Origin: Xiphophorus maculatus
Lineage: Eukaryota > Chordata > Actinopteri > Cyprinodontiformes > Poeciliidae
Assembly (NCBI RefSeq): GCF_002775205.1
Contig: NC_036450.1
Coordinates: forward strand, 24,950,288 to 25,014,287
Length of the DNA stretch: 64,000 nucleotides
Direction: 5' to 3'
The notes under the pieces were generated by a model. That model had not been told where the DNA came from. It saw nothing but the letters and a program-made list of their open reading frames with translations, and made no database searches. This document shows positions 21,909-33,790 of this stretch, in pieces; position 1 is the stretch's first letter, and every line of letters begins with the position of its first letter. A program made the translations under genes and the position numbers.

Positions 21909-24389
21909 GTGATCCTTGAGACACTTGGCTATAAGAGCCGCCATGAGACCCAATACCCACCATGGAAAAGACGGTTAGAGGCTAAAATCAAGGTATCAAG
22001 GAGGGAAGTGAGCCAACTGTCAGAGCTCCACAAGGGTACAATGAAAAGACCAGTACCCAGAAAGTACAGGCAGATGCCCATACCTGAAGCACTCGAAACT
22101 GCCAAACAGAGGCTCCAAGCCTTGGCCAGCCGCCTAAAGAGATACACAAGGGAGAATGAATCCAGAAGGATTAACCGGCTCTTCTCCACTCAACCAGCTA
22201 AGGTGTACTCTCAATGGCAGGGTAATAACAACAGAGTAGACCCACCAAGGCTGGAGACTGAACAATACTGGAAAGGCATATGGGAAAGGGAGGCGTCCCA
22301 CAACAGCAATGCACAGTGGTTGATCTCTCTACGAGAGGACCATAATAACCTCCCTGAGCAAGCCTTGGTAACCATCACTGTGACAGATGTCCAAGAAAGA
22401 GTCTCAGGTATGAAAATGAACCAGCTGCTACAAAGTGGGACTCACCCTGAATGGTTAACTGAAGGACGGACAATCCTAATCCAGAAGGATCCATCAAAGG
22501 GTCCAGTCCCACCCAACTACCGACCAATAACCTGCCTCTCCACAACATGGAAGCTCATGTCAGGCATCATAGCGGCCAAGATAAGCAAACACATGGATAA
22601 ACACATGAGCACGGCACAGAAAGGTATCGGTGTAAATAGCAGAGGAGCCAAACACCAACTCCTCGTAGACCGCACAGTTGCCCGAGACTGCAAAACCCGA
22701 CACACCAACCTGTGCATGGCTTGGATTGATTACAAGAAAGCCTATGACTCAATGCCGCATACTTGGATCATTGAATGCTTAGAGATGTATAACATCAACA
22801 GGACTCTGAGAGCCTTCATTGCAAACTCGATGAAGCTGTGGAAAACCACCCTTGAAGCCAACTGCAAACCACTTGCACAAGTGTCCATCAAATGTGGCAT
22901 ATACCAAGGAGATGCTCTGTCCCCGCTACTGTTCTGCATAGGCCTGAACCCCCTCAGCCAAATTATCAACAAGACTGGCTACGGATACCGAGTGTATGCC
23001 AAGAGTGAGCGAGACATCGACTCACTGATCCACACCACCAGGATCTACAGCACGGACATTGGGATGCCATTCGGACTAGAGAAGTGTGGTCGGCTGATCA
23101 CAAAGAGGGGGAAGGTCATCCGCACAGAAGGGGTCTCACTCCCAGAAGGAACAATAGCAGACATAGAGGACAGTTACAAGTACCTAGGTATACCACAAGC
23201 AAATGGCAACCTCGATGAGGTCACAAGGAAAGGAGCCACAGCTAAATACCTCCAACGAATAAGGCAAGTCCTGAGAAGCCAGCTCAATGGCAAGAACAAA
23301 ATCCGCGCAATAAACAGCTATGCCCTGCCAGTAATCAGATACCCTGCTGGAATAATTAGCTGGCCAAAGGAGGAGATAAAAGCCACTGATATTAAGACTA
23401 GAAAACTACTAACAATGCATGGAGGATTCCATCCCAAATCCAGCACCCTGAGACTGTACACGAGCCGCAAGGAAGGAGGCAGAGGACTAGTGAGTGTGAG
23501 AACCACAGTCCAGGACGAAACAACTAAGATCCATAAATACATCAGGGACAAAGCCTCAACAGACAATGTGCTCAGTGAATATCTCAGACAACAGGGAACG
23601 GAGGTTGAGATACCATCATGGCAGGACAAGCCCCTACATGGGATGTACCACCAGCAAATAACCCAAGTGGCTGATATCAGTAAATCCTACCAATGGCTGG
23701 AAAAAGCTGGACTCAAGGACAGCACAGAGGCCCTCATCCTGGCCGCCCAGGAACAGGCCCTAAACACCAGAGCAATAGAGGCCCAGATATACCACACCAG
23801 ACAAGACCCAAGGTGTAGGTTGTGCAAGGAGGCCCCTGAGACAGTCCAGCACATAACAGCAGGGTGCAAGATACTGGCAGGGAAAGCGTACATGGAACGA
23901 CATAACCAAGTTGCAGGCATAGTGTACAGAAACATCTGTGCAGAATATGGACTGGAAACCCCGAGATCAAAGTGGGAAACACCCCCAAAGGTGGCGGAGA
24001 ACGCCAGAGCTAAGATCCTGTGGGACTTCCAGATCCAGACAGACAAAATGGTAATGGCGAACCAACCAGACATTGTCGTAGTGGATAAACAACAGAGGAA
24101 AGCCGTTGTGATAGATGTAGCAATACCAAGCGACTGCAACATCAGGAAAAAGGAGCACGAGAAACTAGAGAAATACCAGGGCCTCAGGGAGGAACTGGAG
24201 AGGACCTGGAAGGTGAAGACCACAGTGGTGCCTGTGGTCATCGGGGCCCTCGGGGCAGTCACCCCCAAACTGGACCAATGGCTACAACAGATCCCAGGAA
24301 CAACATCAGACATCTCAGTCCAGAAATGTGCAGTCCTTGGCACAGCCAAGATACTGCGCAGAACCCTCAAGCTCCCAGGCCTCTGGTAG
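21909..24389 (+). pseudogene. LINE reverse transcriptase / restriction-like endonuclease, catalytic block missing
   Basis: 826 codons stay open. RT motifs visible are PNYRPITCLSTTWKL, AWIDYKKAYDSMPH (first catalytic Asp block) and GIYQGDALSPLLFCIGLNPL. Where the family has its Tyr-x-Asp-Asp box the frame passes directly from GYGYR to VYAKSERDID (~22989), so the catalytic aspartates are absent. A second shortfall occurs at SGMK/MNQLL (~22416). The C-terminal part has a CRLCKEAPETVQHITAGC zinc finger and the endonuclease motif PDIVVVDKQQRKAVVIDVAIP (PD...D...K), then ends LPGLW. Inactive for reverse transcription as it stands, although the endonuclease motif is intact. Confidence 0.8.
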
Positions 24390-24452
24390 AGGACCCGAGC
24401 TCAGAGGATAAGAACCACCCGCGGTGGGTGAGAAGGGAATTTTTTTTTTTTT

Positions 24453-24538
24453 TATATATATATGTTATATATGTCAATATTATGACACTTTTAATGTCAT
24501 CATTAAAAGTGTGAGGCCTTTTAATTATGACAATTAAG

Positions 24539-24591
<53 letters not shown>

Positions 24592-24651
24592 GATAATGAT
24601 GACATAAAAATTTAATTAAAAGGCCTCACACCTTATATATATATTAAGTTA
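24453..24651. repeat. Repeat R fragment and (TA)n, unit 2
   Basis: Same palindrome and TA runs as before, ending in aggcctcacacc and ttaagttacat, matching 13900-13971. Confidence 0.8.
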
Positions 24652-27600
24652 CATAATGAAGCCTAGGCACAAATTCAAACTGGAAGACTCTTTTATCCCC
24701 ACCGGGACCGTTAATTGAAGCGACCAGCCCACAATCGTCCACCTATCAACGCCGGACCAAGCCACGTCACGTCCAATCATCGACCAAGTCCCAGCTGATA
24801 AGGACCTTCATTCATGGTGTCCTTCGCTCTCCAGCCGAGCTCAACCTGTTCAGCTGCACGCCTCAGCTCTCAGTCAGCTATCTCACCAGATCCTTTTCTT
24901 CGTGATTGCTCGTCCTTCCACCTCTAACGTCCGTCATAAAAGCCGCTTAGCCGCGTGCTCGGCTCCTTCTTTTCCTTCAGACGCTCCTCAGTTACATTAG
25001 GGGCTTCCGCACTTCCCATACATGTGTTCTCGCCCTTTTTCGCAGTTAAAACTGCTTACCTGATGTTTTCATGTCGTAACCATTTTCTCCGAGCCGCCTT
25101 TAAACGCATCATGAATGCTGAAACGCACGCGCTGGGTTACACCCGAGGGCAGCGAAGGAGAGCGCAGGCGCGTTAGAACCTCGGCAACAATCAACAAACG
25201 CAAAGAACCGCGCGCAGTTTTTCCCCAAACCAACCGACTGAGGCGAATAGGGCCGTTTGATACAGGCAATCATAGCTAAAAGGTGACTCTCATAATACAG
25301 ATAGCTAAAAGTCGACTAGTAATACAGATAGCTAACAGTCGACTAGTAATACAGATAGCTAAAAGTCGACTCTAATATTACCTTACGCTTGTTAACAAGT
25401 GGCCTGCAGGCTACCGATGTCGTGGTACATGTTCAGCCTCATAGATTCATTTCGCCCTACCCGTTAATTTTCATCCGGAGTCAGGGCCGTTCTTCGCTAA
25501 TAAGCAGCTGTCCCATTTTCTCATATGTCAAGCTCATGTCCCATCCAGCGCTTTTACGTTTCATCTCTCATCCGAAAATCGTCTGAAATCTGCATACCGT
25601 TATTTCTCAGATTATTCTGCCACTTCCTGGTTTATGCAACCTGTTCTCTAGCTTACTCAAGTTCCAGGCTCGGACGCGTTCGTTCCGTCTCGCTTCTGAA
25701 CTAATCATCATAAAGCACCTTCTGGTTTCCCTTACGGATTCGTTAACACGGCCATCAGCACTTACAAGCCACTCTGAAGCCATGGCTTTATATAAAGGAA
25801 CCAAACCCCCTCATCATCGCCCGGGTCCAAGTCAAGTAGTTGCACGGCACTTTTCAACTAGCCAGTCAAATCAATCAATCAAATTCTTATTGTATAGCAT
25901 GTCGTAAATGGATTAACATAACTGCGCTTTAAGAGCTCAGGAAACCGTCCGATTCACGTTTACCTTGATTGGTTTGGTTCCTTGTACTCTCAAGCTGCAT
26001 CAGCCGTTGTCGTAAGAGCTCACGTTCAGCGTTACTAAGTAATCGTTAGAGGCCGTTCAGAGCTGTTTGTTCAAGAGAGCGGGTCAACGAATAAAAGTAA
26101 GTTTTCTCCGCATTCAAGCAGGATTCGTATATCCGTGCAACTGAAATACAGATATGACAATCTAAAGAGTTATCATCATGATAACGTCGTTGCGGTTTAT
26201 TTGTCGTCTCTTGCTGCCATCTGCTGGTACAAAAAAAATAAAAATTACTTCATAGCGAGTGAAAATAATAGCTTTCATTTGTCTCTTTTTCTGTATTTCT
26301 CGTAGACCAATCTCAGCTCTATTTAATAAATTTTGAACCAGAAATCTCTCCTCTCATCCCTTACCGGATGCTCGTGGCGGCTGTAGTATTTAAAGATCCA
26401 ACTCAACAAAGCTGTTTTTGGCAGCAAGGTATTTTCAGCGCAAGTGCTTTTATATCATAACAGCTCAAGAACCAAGGTCATGCATAGGGACAAGCAAAAC
26501 ATGATATCAAGTCAAGTTCCATCATTAACTTTGTGATTGAGCATGTTTCTAATACATTCTAAACAGGCGGGTTTTAGTCGAGATTGATCAAAGTCGCGTT
26601 TCAGCTGTTTTAAGGTCTCCTGGGAGTTGATCCAATTCGCGGGGTTTAGATGCTGAATGCTGCTTCTCTTTCTGGTCTGGTCCCGGGGTCGTAGAGCAGG
26701 CTCAAACGGAAAGACCACATGAGCTTGGGAGGTTGATGCTTTACAGCAGATCTTCATTGTTTCGTGGTACCAAGTCGTTCAGCGATTTGCAAACTAACAA
26801 TAGTATTTCAAAGTCCATTCTTTATATATATATAAAAATCCCCAGTTCATCTTCAGCATTCTTTTCACGTAATAAGTATCTCTCCTCCGTGTTCGCAGCT
26901 TCCCTCAGTGCCAGACGAGCACTGCACGATCCACTGGTGGTGGTTGGTCAACCTCAGGCAAAAATGCACACTCTTATGCAGCAAACGTGATGCATGTCCT
27001 TCCCCTCATCGTCCTTCACATCTTTATTTTCAGGTTCATTCTAGAATGATCTTGTCTTTCGCCCGTTTCCTCTAACGTAAACCCTGTGAGTCTGATCCTA
27101 GCATCAGCATCCCATCTCCAGTAGCAGGAAGTTATTTTCTCACTCTAGTCTATTCATTCTCCCATCCTCTTTTTGCTATCTCAATATCTCCCAGCTAGCT
27201 TCCTTCCACCAGCTAACATATCTTTCCATAGCATCCACTCTACCTCTGTTCACCTTCATCTACCAGCTTCTCATCTCTCACCTCTATCTCTGCAATTATC
27301 TTCTAATTACTCCTCGAGACACAGCCTGTAAGCCCCTAGTTAGCCTAGCTCCTCCTGCCTCTAATTCTGAGCTTCGGCCCTGGCCTCAGCTCCTTTTTGG
27401 GGCATTTCATTCTCTATCAGTAATGTCACTCCATAGTATCATTATATCACCTCTGCTGGCCTTCACCTATCAGCATTCCACCTTCCCTTGCCCTGCTGTG
27501 ACCCCCGCAGGCCTTTTTCTACCAGCAGCCCATGCCCCGCTGTGTCCCCGCTCACCCATAGCAATCACTCTTCTCCCAGTGTCACATCTCCCTATGCCTC

Positions 27601-28553
27601 GAACCATTCCCAGCCATCCTTCAGCCATCTGCCTCTCTCCTTCAATGCCCCGCTGGGTTTCCAGCTTGCTTCTTTTTCTAACCAGCTGCCCCTCATCCCT
27701 TGTCCTGTTCCTTCCCCTGCTGGTCCCTTCCATGTCATCGTTACCTCCTAAGCCCTGCCGCTACCAGCTGGCTTCTTTTTCTAGCCAGCTGCCCCGTATC
27801 CTATTCCCCGCTCCATCTCCTCTATTCAATGCGTCCCTTTATCTTATGCCCTGCTCCCTCTATCCTATACCCTGCATTAGTCAGTGCTGGCGTTTTTCAA
27901 ACCAGCATCCCCTCTTCTATGCCCCGCTTGTATCCCTTCATTCTCGCCCTAAGCATTCCCCACCGGCTTTTCTATCATCATGCTCCGTTGTGTCCTCAGC
28001 CGGCTATCACCCGCCTACGTCCATTCCACTAGCCCCGCAGCATATCCAGCCAGCTTATCCTCCAGCATCCCTATGCCCTGCGTTCTGCTACTCTATGCCC
28101 CATTGTGTCCTCAGCTGGCCGTCACCTTCCAACATCCCTTCCTTCCTCGTCCTGCCGTATCCCCAGCCGGCTCTCACTCCACGTCCCCATGCCCTGTGTT
28201 TTGTGTATTCTACCACCTCTTGCCCGGCAGCATTCTCAGCTGGTCTTCACTTTCCCGTCCTACTCTCCCTCTCCTTTAGCTGTCATGTCACTTCCTTTAC
28301 GTTATTAACTTGGTAGCCAAAGTCAGCGCAACTTCTTTCCCCTTTTTACTTTCTGCCTTATATTCACGGCCTCGGCCTCTTTTTGGGGGATGACGTTCCT
28401 AACAGCATCGGGAATGCTCATCTGAAGCCTATCACTAACGCTGCGATAACCGTTATCCCCAGCCGGGGCCCGGGCGCCAAAGACTTTAAATTCTGTTTGT
28501 CAATAAACTCTTCTAATTCTCTTCTTATCTCCGTCTGAGTCTCTCCAGATTGA
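24652..28553. repeat. Interspersed repeat E, long copy (~3.9 kb), non-coding
   Basis: Starts gaagcctaggc; the first ~1.2 kb equals 13972-15434. It continues through AT-rich then strongly pyrimidine-rich DNA (27060-28320, recurring 'gccccgctgtgtcctcagc' words). It ends with a ~170-base tail starting GGGGGATGACGTTCC and closing in AATAAA plus CTCTCCAGATTGA. The same tail closes the shorter copy at 28557-28990. The 297-codon frame at 27423-28316 follows the Pro/Ser-rich pyrimidine composition and is not supported as a gene. The element class is unknown; the tail looks LTR-like. Confidence 0.45.
25272..25375. repeat. Minisatellite, 4 copies (unit 2)
   Basis: Same unit as at 14583-14945 but only four copies, with one variant (atagctaacagtcgact). 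Confidence 0.9.
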
Positions 28554-28556
28554 AAT

Positions 28557-28990
28557 GAAGCCTAGGCGCAAATTCAAACTGGAAGACTCTTTTATCCCCA
28601 CCGGGACCCGTTAATTGAAGCGACCAGCCCACAATCGTCGACCTATCAACGCTGGACCAAGCCACGTCACGTCCAATCATTGACCAAGTCCCAGCTGATA
28701 AGGACCTTCGTTCATGGTGTCCTTTGCTCTCCAGCCGAGCTCAACCCACCACCACCCCTTCTCCTCCATTTGCCCGGTCCTGAGGCCCAGACCGTTCTTC
28801 AACCTCCACCACCAGTGTGGGCCCGGGGGGATGACGTTCCTAACAGCATCGGGAATGCTCATCTGAAGCCTATCGCTAACTCGGCGATAACCGTTATCCC
28901 CAGCCGGGGCCTGAGTGCCAAAGACGTTAAATTCTGTTTGTCAATAAACTCTTCTAATTGTCTTCTTATCTCCATCTGAGTCTCTCCAGA
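28557..28990. repeat. Interspersed repeat E, internally deleted tandem copy
   Basis: Directly follows the long copy. The first ~190 bases equal its start (gaagcctaggc to gccgagctcaac). A short CCACCACC-rich joint follows, then the GGGGGATGACGTTCC...CCAGATTGA tail. About 3.5 kb of interior is missing. Confidence 0.7.
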
Positions 28991-28993
28991 TTG

Positions 28994-29225
28994 AATTAAT
29001 ATATGTATCTGAACTGAGTGATCTGGAGAAAAGGGCCTTAATCAGGGATGTGACCAACAACCCAATGGTCACTCTGCAGAGCTCCAAGGTTCCTCTTTGG
29101 GGAGAGGAGAATCTTCCAGAAGGACAAGCATCTCTGCAGCAATCCACCAATCAGGTCTTGGTGGTACAGTGGCCGAAGGAAAGCCACTGCCCATCCTGGC
29201 GGATCGCATGCAACTTTAAGGTGCA
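28994..29225 (+). pseudogene. Tc1/mariner transposase fragment (fossil)
   Basis: The plus strand reads LEKRALIRDVTNNPMVTL, the helix-turn-helix region of fish Tc1 transposases. After a frame change it reads GLGGTVAEGKPLP, matching the 'GLYGRVARRKP' type segment. The rest of the gene is absent and frames are broken. Confidence 0.6.
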
Positions 29226-29299
29226 TACTGCCACCTACTGTACACGAGTGTGTAGCAACATTCCTTTACATCTATCAAATTCTGTTTTTAAATTTTCTA

Positions 29300-29700
29300 T
29301 TCTGAAGATAAATAAATAATGCTTTCCTTAATCTGTAAATAAATTGACCTGTCCTTCCAACTATTCTTCTCAATTTCCCCCTTTCAGCTTCACATGTTTT
29401 ACAGTTCATCAATACGTGTTCATGTTGTTTCTCTGCACATCATTCACATTTATCATTATTTTTTCTCCCTATTAAATATAAAATGTCATTTAAATAGGTA
29501 TGACCTACTCTTAATCTGATCATTATTATTTCTTCCCTTCTGTTTCTCTCATTAATATTTCTAATTAATACTGACTTTTGTACTTCATATAATCTCTTTC
29601 CTTTCTTATTTTCATCCCACCTTTTTTTTTTTTTTTGCCATTTTCCAATTTCTTTACTCTTCACAGTGAGAGCGAGAAGCATTTATACCTGAGGCAAGTT
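29300..29700 (-). pseudogene. LINE 3' coding fragment (RNase H/zinc-knuckle end)
   Basis: A minus-strand frame (29440-29682) has KWQKKKKRWDENKKGKRLYEV, then RREEIIMIRLRVGHTYLN and LIGRKNNDKCE. After a stop come C-A-E-K-Q-H-E-H-V-L-M-N-C residues, a Cys-His cluster. This is the C-terminal pattern of RNase-H-bearing LINEs. A fossil fragment. Confidence 0.5.
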
Positions 29701-30403
29701 CACCACTTATACCAAGTAAAGGGGTGATCCAAAAAAAAAAGAACAAACAACAAACACTACTTACACAAACCTAATAAACGGTACCAACACATATTTACAT
29801 GCCTGCAAATCATTAGAACTAACTAAGATCAATCAAAGAATAAATGTAACTTAAAACTCCTCAGCATATTATTCCCCCCTAACTGAAAGTGACATGCTGC
29901 AGGAGCTTTTTACCAGCACCTGCAGCACTTGTCTTCCTTTGCTGCTCCTGCCTGCTGAGGAGACACACCCAGAAAAAACTAGTACAGTTAGCCACTGTAC
30001 TAGCCTAGCATAAAACCGCCACTTCCTGGACATAAAATTATTACGTTTAAACAAGATACGTATCACGTCTAAGATAAGTATCACGCTATAACGTGATAGC
30101 ACTCAAAATATTTTTTTTCCTGTGTGATAGCAATGAGCTTCCATACAAATCAAACCAAAATTAATACTGTTCCATCTGAGGACAGTCGGGAATAAAATCC
30201 CACTTATGTTTTCCAGTATTTGGCTCATTTGTCTACACTGGGCCACACACATATATACAAGCATGAACAGCAGCACACGCCTAATAGGATTAAAGATAAA
30301 CAAGTGTGTAACACCCCCAGCCCCAAATGAAGGATTGTGGCTTTACTGATGAACAGTGAGGTTTATTGGAAGTAAACCTTGAGTTTCACTGTAATAGCTG
30401 TAT

Positions 30404-30436
<33 letters not shown>

Positions 30437-31108
30437 GGACAGTGTAAGCTACAAAAACACACTCTTACAACCATAACGTTTCAACTAAAAATAATGTTCA
30501 CCTCTAAAAATATCAACTCTAATTCAAAACTATGCCCTAGTGTTTATATACAACAAATTCACAATTTCAATTGATTAAAAATTAGAACCGTCCTTATTTA
30601 CAAAACAAACATACCTTGTGCCTCTATCAAGGGGTTCGCTAATAACTAGACACATTTTAACACGCTGTTGTAACTTGTCTTCTGTTCCTTTCTGTCGTTA
30701 AGCTGCCATTCTACAACATATATAGAGCAAAATAAAAATAAAATAACATCAAATCAAAAACCGGACGTCATATGTTATACAAAATAAAATGAGATAAAGG
30801 AAAAAAGTGCTAAAGATGTCTAAATGAGAAACGGCCACAGTTTAACCTGAGTTCATCAAACACTTTTCCTCATCAAAAACGTCTTTAGATGAGGAAAACA
30901 CTGTTGAGCAGATTTAATGGGAAACCAGGTGATTGTGTTTTGCACATTGTTAAGCCCATATCAATTACAGCCACATTGGCAGAAACTAGTCTAAATGGTT
31001 GGGAAAAGTTTCATGTGTCTTAATATGAACGAATTTATTTGGAAATGTTTTAATGGTTTGAAATATCTGCTTTACTAGAAGGTGGGAATCGCTTCAGAGC
31101 TTTTCCTG

Positions 31109-31122
31109 GTTACCATAGCAAT
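31109..31122 (+). promoter_or_regulatory. RFX X-box-like motif upstream of coiled-coil gene B
   Basis: Same GTTACCATAGCAAT as upstream of copy A, in an identical context 186 bases before the start codon. Confidence 0.5.
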
Positions 31123-31307
31123 AGCAACTAATGCGACACTTCTACCTAACTGATGATGTCATTAGGATCAAATGCTTTGTGTCATATGACATCAGCTCTG
31201 AAACCTCTTAAATAGTTTGTTACTTGTGTTCTAGTACCAGACGTGCAGAAAGTTTCAGTGGATTTATAGTGAATTTTACTCTTTGCATCGTGAGACAGAA
31301 ACGGAAG

Positions 31308-33386
31308 ATGGATTCTCGTCAATTACCCAAGAGGATTATTCCTTTACTGAGGACATTGAAGACCCAACAAAATGAAGAACTCAACCGACCTTTGCGACTT
31401 CGAGAACAGGAAGAATCTTTAGACACCTTTATTTCAAACTGGACTAAATACACAGAAGATGTAGACTCTGAAAGCAAAATGCCAGAAGGACTGCTGAGAC
31501 AAAGAACTCCCTACGGGTCCACAGCTAAATACAACGAGGTTTCTGGAAATGACAAACAGTTTAACAAGCCTTCGTCACGTAAAACGGAACAGGATTGTAA
31601 GAAGATTGTTTATGATAATCTAGAGGAAATACAGCGGAAGGAGGCGGCCAATTACATTCTTTTGGAGAAAAAGCGTCGTACAGAGAGGGCTAAGCAGCAG
31701 TTAATCCAGAAGTTACAAGAGGAACAAGAGAAGAAGAAGAAAGATGCAATGAGACAGTCTCTGACGGACACATGGGATGTTCAAATTAAATATAAAAAGC
31801 AGAAAGAGAAGGAAAAGGCTAAAATTGAAAGTCTCCAATTGGCTGCCATAATGGAAGCAGACAGGTTGTGTCAAATTGAGGAGATTGAGACGAGGAGACA
31901 CAAGAAGGAGAAAGATAGACAATTCTTCAAACAGGACGAGACGGATCAATCTGAATCAGACTGTCCAAAACAATTGAGTGAAATGAGGCTTCCTGAAAAG
32001 TTGAATTGTCTAGAGGATTGTAAGAAGGTTGTTTTTGAAAATCTGGATTATATAAAGAAGAAAGAAGCTGCCAACTTTGTTCTTTTGGATGAAAAGCGTT
32101 GCAAAGAGCGGGCCAAGCAGCAGCTACGCCAGAAGTTTGAAGAGGAACAAGAGAGGGAGAAGAAAGCCAATTTGAAAAAGTCTCTGACCGACACATTGGA
32201 TGCTCAAATTGAAATTAAAGAACAGAAGAAGAAGGACAGAGCTGAAATTGCAAGGCAACAAATGGCTGCCATAATGCAGTCAGATAGACTGCATCAAAAT
32301 GAAGAAATGGAAATGAGGAGACAGAAGAAAGAGACAAGCCGGACATTTTTGAGACATAATGAGACTCAACTTAACAAAAAAGAGCAAAATAAATCTTTTG
32401 ATGACAGTTTAGATTATATATTGAAGAAAGAAGCTGCTTGTGATTCTCTTTTACAGGAAAAGTCTTGTAACAAGATGGCCAAGGACGAGTTTGTCAAAAT
32501 GTCACATGAAGTACAGCAGCAGCAGAAAACTACAAAGCAACAACCTCTGGCTGATGAATTGGCTGCCAGACAGCAATACAAACAGTCAAAGAAGATTGAA
32601 ACGGACAGGACTGAAAGGGAAGGAGTTCTTCCTGGATATCGAGCTGAGGAAATTGGAGCCAGGAGACAGAAGAAGGAGGTTCAGCAGAACCTGAAGACAC
32701 AGAACAACGTCAGTGAACAAGGAAGAGATGTTAATTATGAATCAGTCGTTATAGATAATGATAGTGACTGTGACATTGATGATAAGGACAGAAGTCGTGA
32801 AATACGTAAAAAAATCGTGTACGACCAACTGTCCCTTATAAAGAAAAACGAAGATATGAAAAGGACTTTTATGGAGGATAAGATATCGAAAGAAACGAAA
32901 CATCGGGAAGCTGCAGAGCAAAAGCATAAAAAACTGGCGAAAGAGAAAAAAGCTGCAGCTACCAAGTGTCTGACTGACTCATGGGATTACCAGATACGTC
33001 GTAAACAGCAGGAGAAGAAGGAACTGCGTGAGGCTGAGAGGAAAGACATGCTGTCCTTAATTGAGTTGGAGAGAGTGTGTGGAGGCGAAAGTATTAAAAG
33101 AATCCAAATTGAGAAACGCAAACAGCCTGTTTATGATGACGTTAAGGAGACTCTGCCAGCAGCAAGACCAGGGAGAAGTTGCTCCAAGTCCCGTGAGGGA
33201 AGAACGACGTTTTCTGACAAACATGTTGACGGAAAAACCAGCAAGGCTTGCAGACCTTCACTGGGTTGTCAGAAAGTTACCGATACCAAGCATGTCAGAT
33301 TTCCCTCACTGAACTCCAAATCTGTGCACTTCTCTGAGAATTGCCAACAGACTTCTAAAAATGTAAAACTCCCATCCATTTCATAG
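31308..33386 (+). CDS. Coiled-coil repeat protein B (692 aa), paralogue of A
   Basis: Same length, start context and four-module coiled-coil architecture as the gene at 17029. By eye the two proteins differ at nine positions (in this copy, Asp for Gly and Asp for His in module 2; Phe for Ile and Val for Ala in module 3; then His to Asn, Leu to Ile, Lys to Asn, Leu to Ser and Glu to Lys). There are about four silent changes. All changes lie in the last three quarters of the gene. Both frames are fully open, which argues that both copies may still be used, though the duplication is young. Promoter and 3' flank are also duplicated, so it is not a retrocopy of A. Confidence 0.75.
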   Translation: MDSRQLPKRIIPLLRTLKTQQNEELNRPLRLREQEESLDTFISNWTKYTEDVDSESKMPEGLLRQRTPYGSTAKYNEVSGNDKQFNKPSSRKTEQDCKKIVYDNLEEIQRKEAANYILLEKKRRTERAKQQLIQKLQEEQEKKKKDAMRQSLTDTWDVQIKYKKQKEKEKAKIESLQLAAIMEADRLCQIEEIETRRHKKEKDRQFFKQDETDQSESDCPKQLSEMRLPEKLNCLEDCKKVVFENLDYIKKKEAANFVLLDEKRCKERAKQQLRQKFEEEQEREKKANLKKSLTDTLDAQIEIKEQKKKDRAEIARQQMAAIMQSDRLHQNEEMEMRRQKKETSRTFLRHNETQLNKKEQNKSFDDSLDYILKKEAACDSLLQEKSCNKMAKDEFVKMSHEVQQQQKTTKQQPLADELAARQQYKQSKKIETDRTEREGVLPGYRAEEIGARRQKKEVQQNLKTQNNVSEQGRDVNYESVVIDNDSDCDIDDKDRSREIRKKIVYDQLSLIKKNEDMKRTFMEDKISKETKHREAAEQKHKKLAKEKKAAATKCLTDSWDYQIRRKQQEKKELREAERKDMLSLIELERVCGGESIKRIQIEKRKQPVYDDVKETLPAARPGRSCSKSREGRTTFSDKHVDGKTSKACRPSLGCQKVTDTKHVRFPSLNSKSVHFSENCQQTSKNVKLPSIS

Positions 33387-33790
33387 TCAAATGAAGAACT
33401 GTTTCTCAGCTGGACAAGGAATGAGATGGGATGTGAAAACAGCAGCTTTCACTTCTCGTTTACATAACATCTTTGTAAGATTGTCTGTTAGCTACGTCAG
33501 ACATATGAGGCCTTAGCTTTGAAGGTAGCACAAATCATTTTAACAAAAGGTTTTCTCTGGGTGCTCCAGTTTTCCAAAAAAAACGAGAGAGACAGTGAGA
33601 GACTAATCCTACTTCAAATATACGTTTTCTCTTGGTGCTCCAGTTTCTCTAAAAACACAAGTGACAGACAGACATTGTAATTTGCTCTCTTAGTAAAATC
33701 AACTAATCTTCTTTAAACACAAGTTTTCTCCGGGTGCTCCGGTTTCTCTACAAACACAAATGACAGTCAGACAGACAGACAGACACACAT

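Larger units (their letters stand above)
21306..24452 (+). mobile_element. R4/Dong-like LINE with restriction-like endonuclease
   Basis: Inserted in the TA-rich repeat. The parts in order are a tRNA-like head (21306-21380), an N-terminal region with a Myb-like segment (to 21839), a stop-containing gap (21840-21908), the long reverse transcriptase/endonuclease frame (21909-24389), a short 3' UTR and a 15-base T-run before TA repeats. The restriction-like endonuclease C-terminal to RT is the mark of the R2/R4 group; the fish Rex6 family belongs there. Unit 1 has no counterpart. Confidence 0.75.
29730..33790. repeat. Segmental duplication block, copy 2
   Basis: Nearly identical to 15440-19510, including the (CA)n run, X-box, gene and 3' flank. 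Confidence 0.9.

Noticed and set aside
23687-24370. 227-codon minus-strand ORF opposite the LINE endonuclease
   Set aside because: Antisense shadow of the LINE frame; no independent features.
27423-28316. 297-codon plus-strand ORF, Pro/Ser/Leu-rich
   Set aside because: It lies in a pyrimidine-rich tract where all three plus frames are long and open. Composition follows the DNA, no domain is seen, and the region belongs to repeat E.
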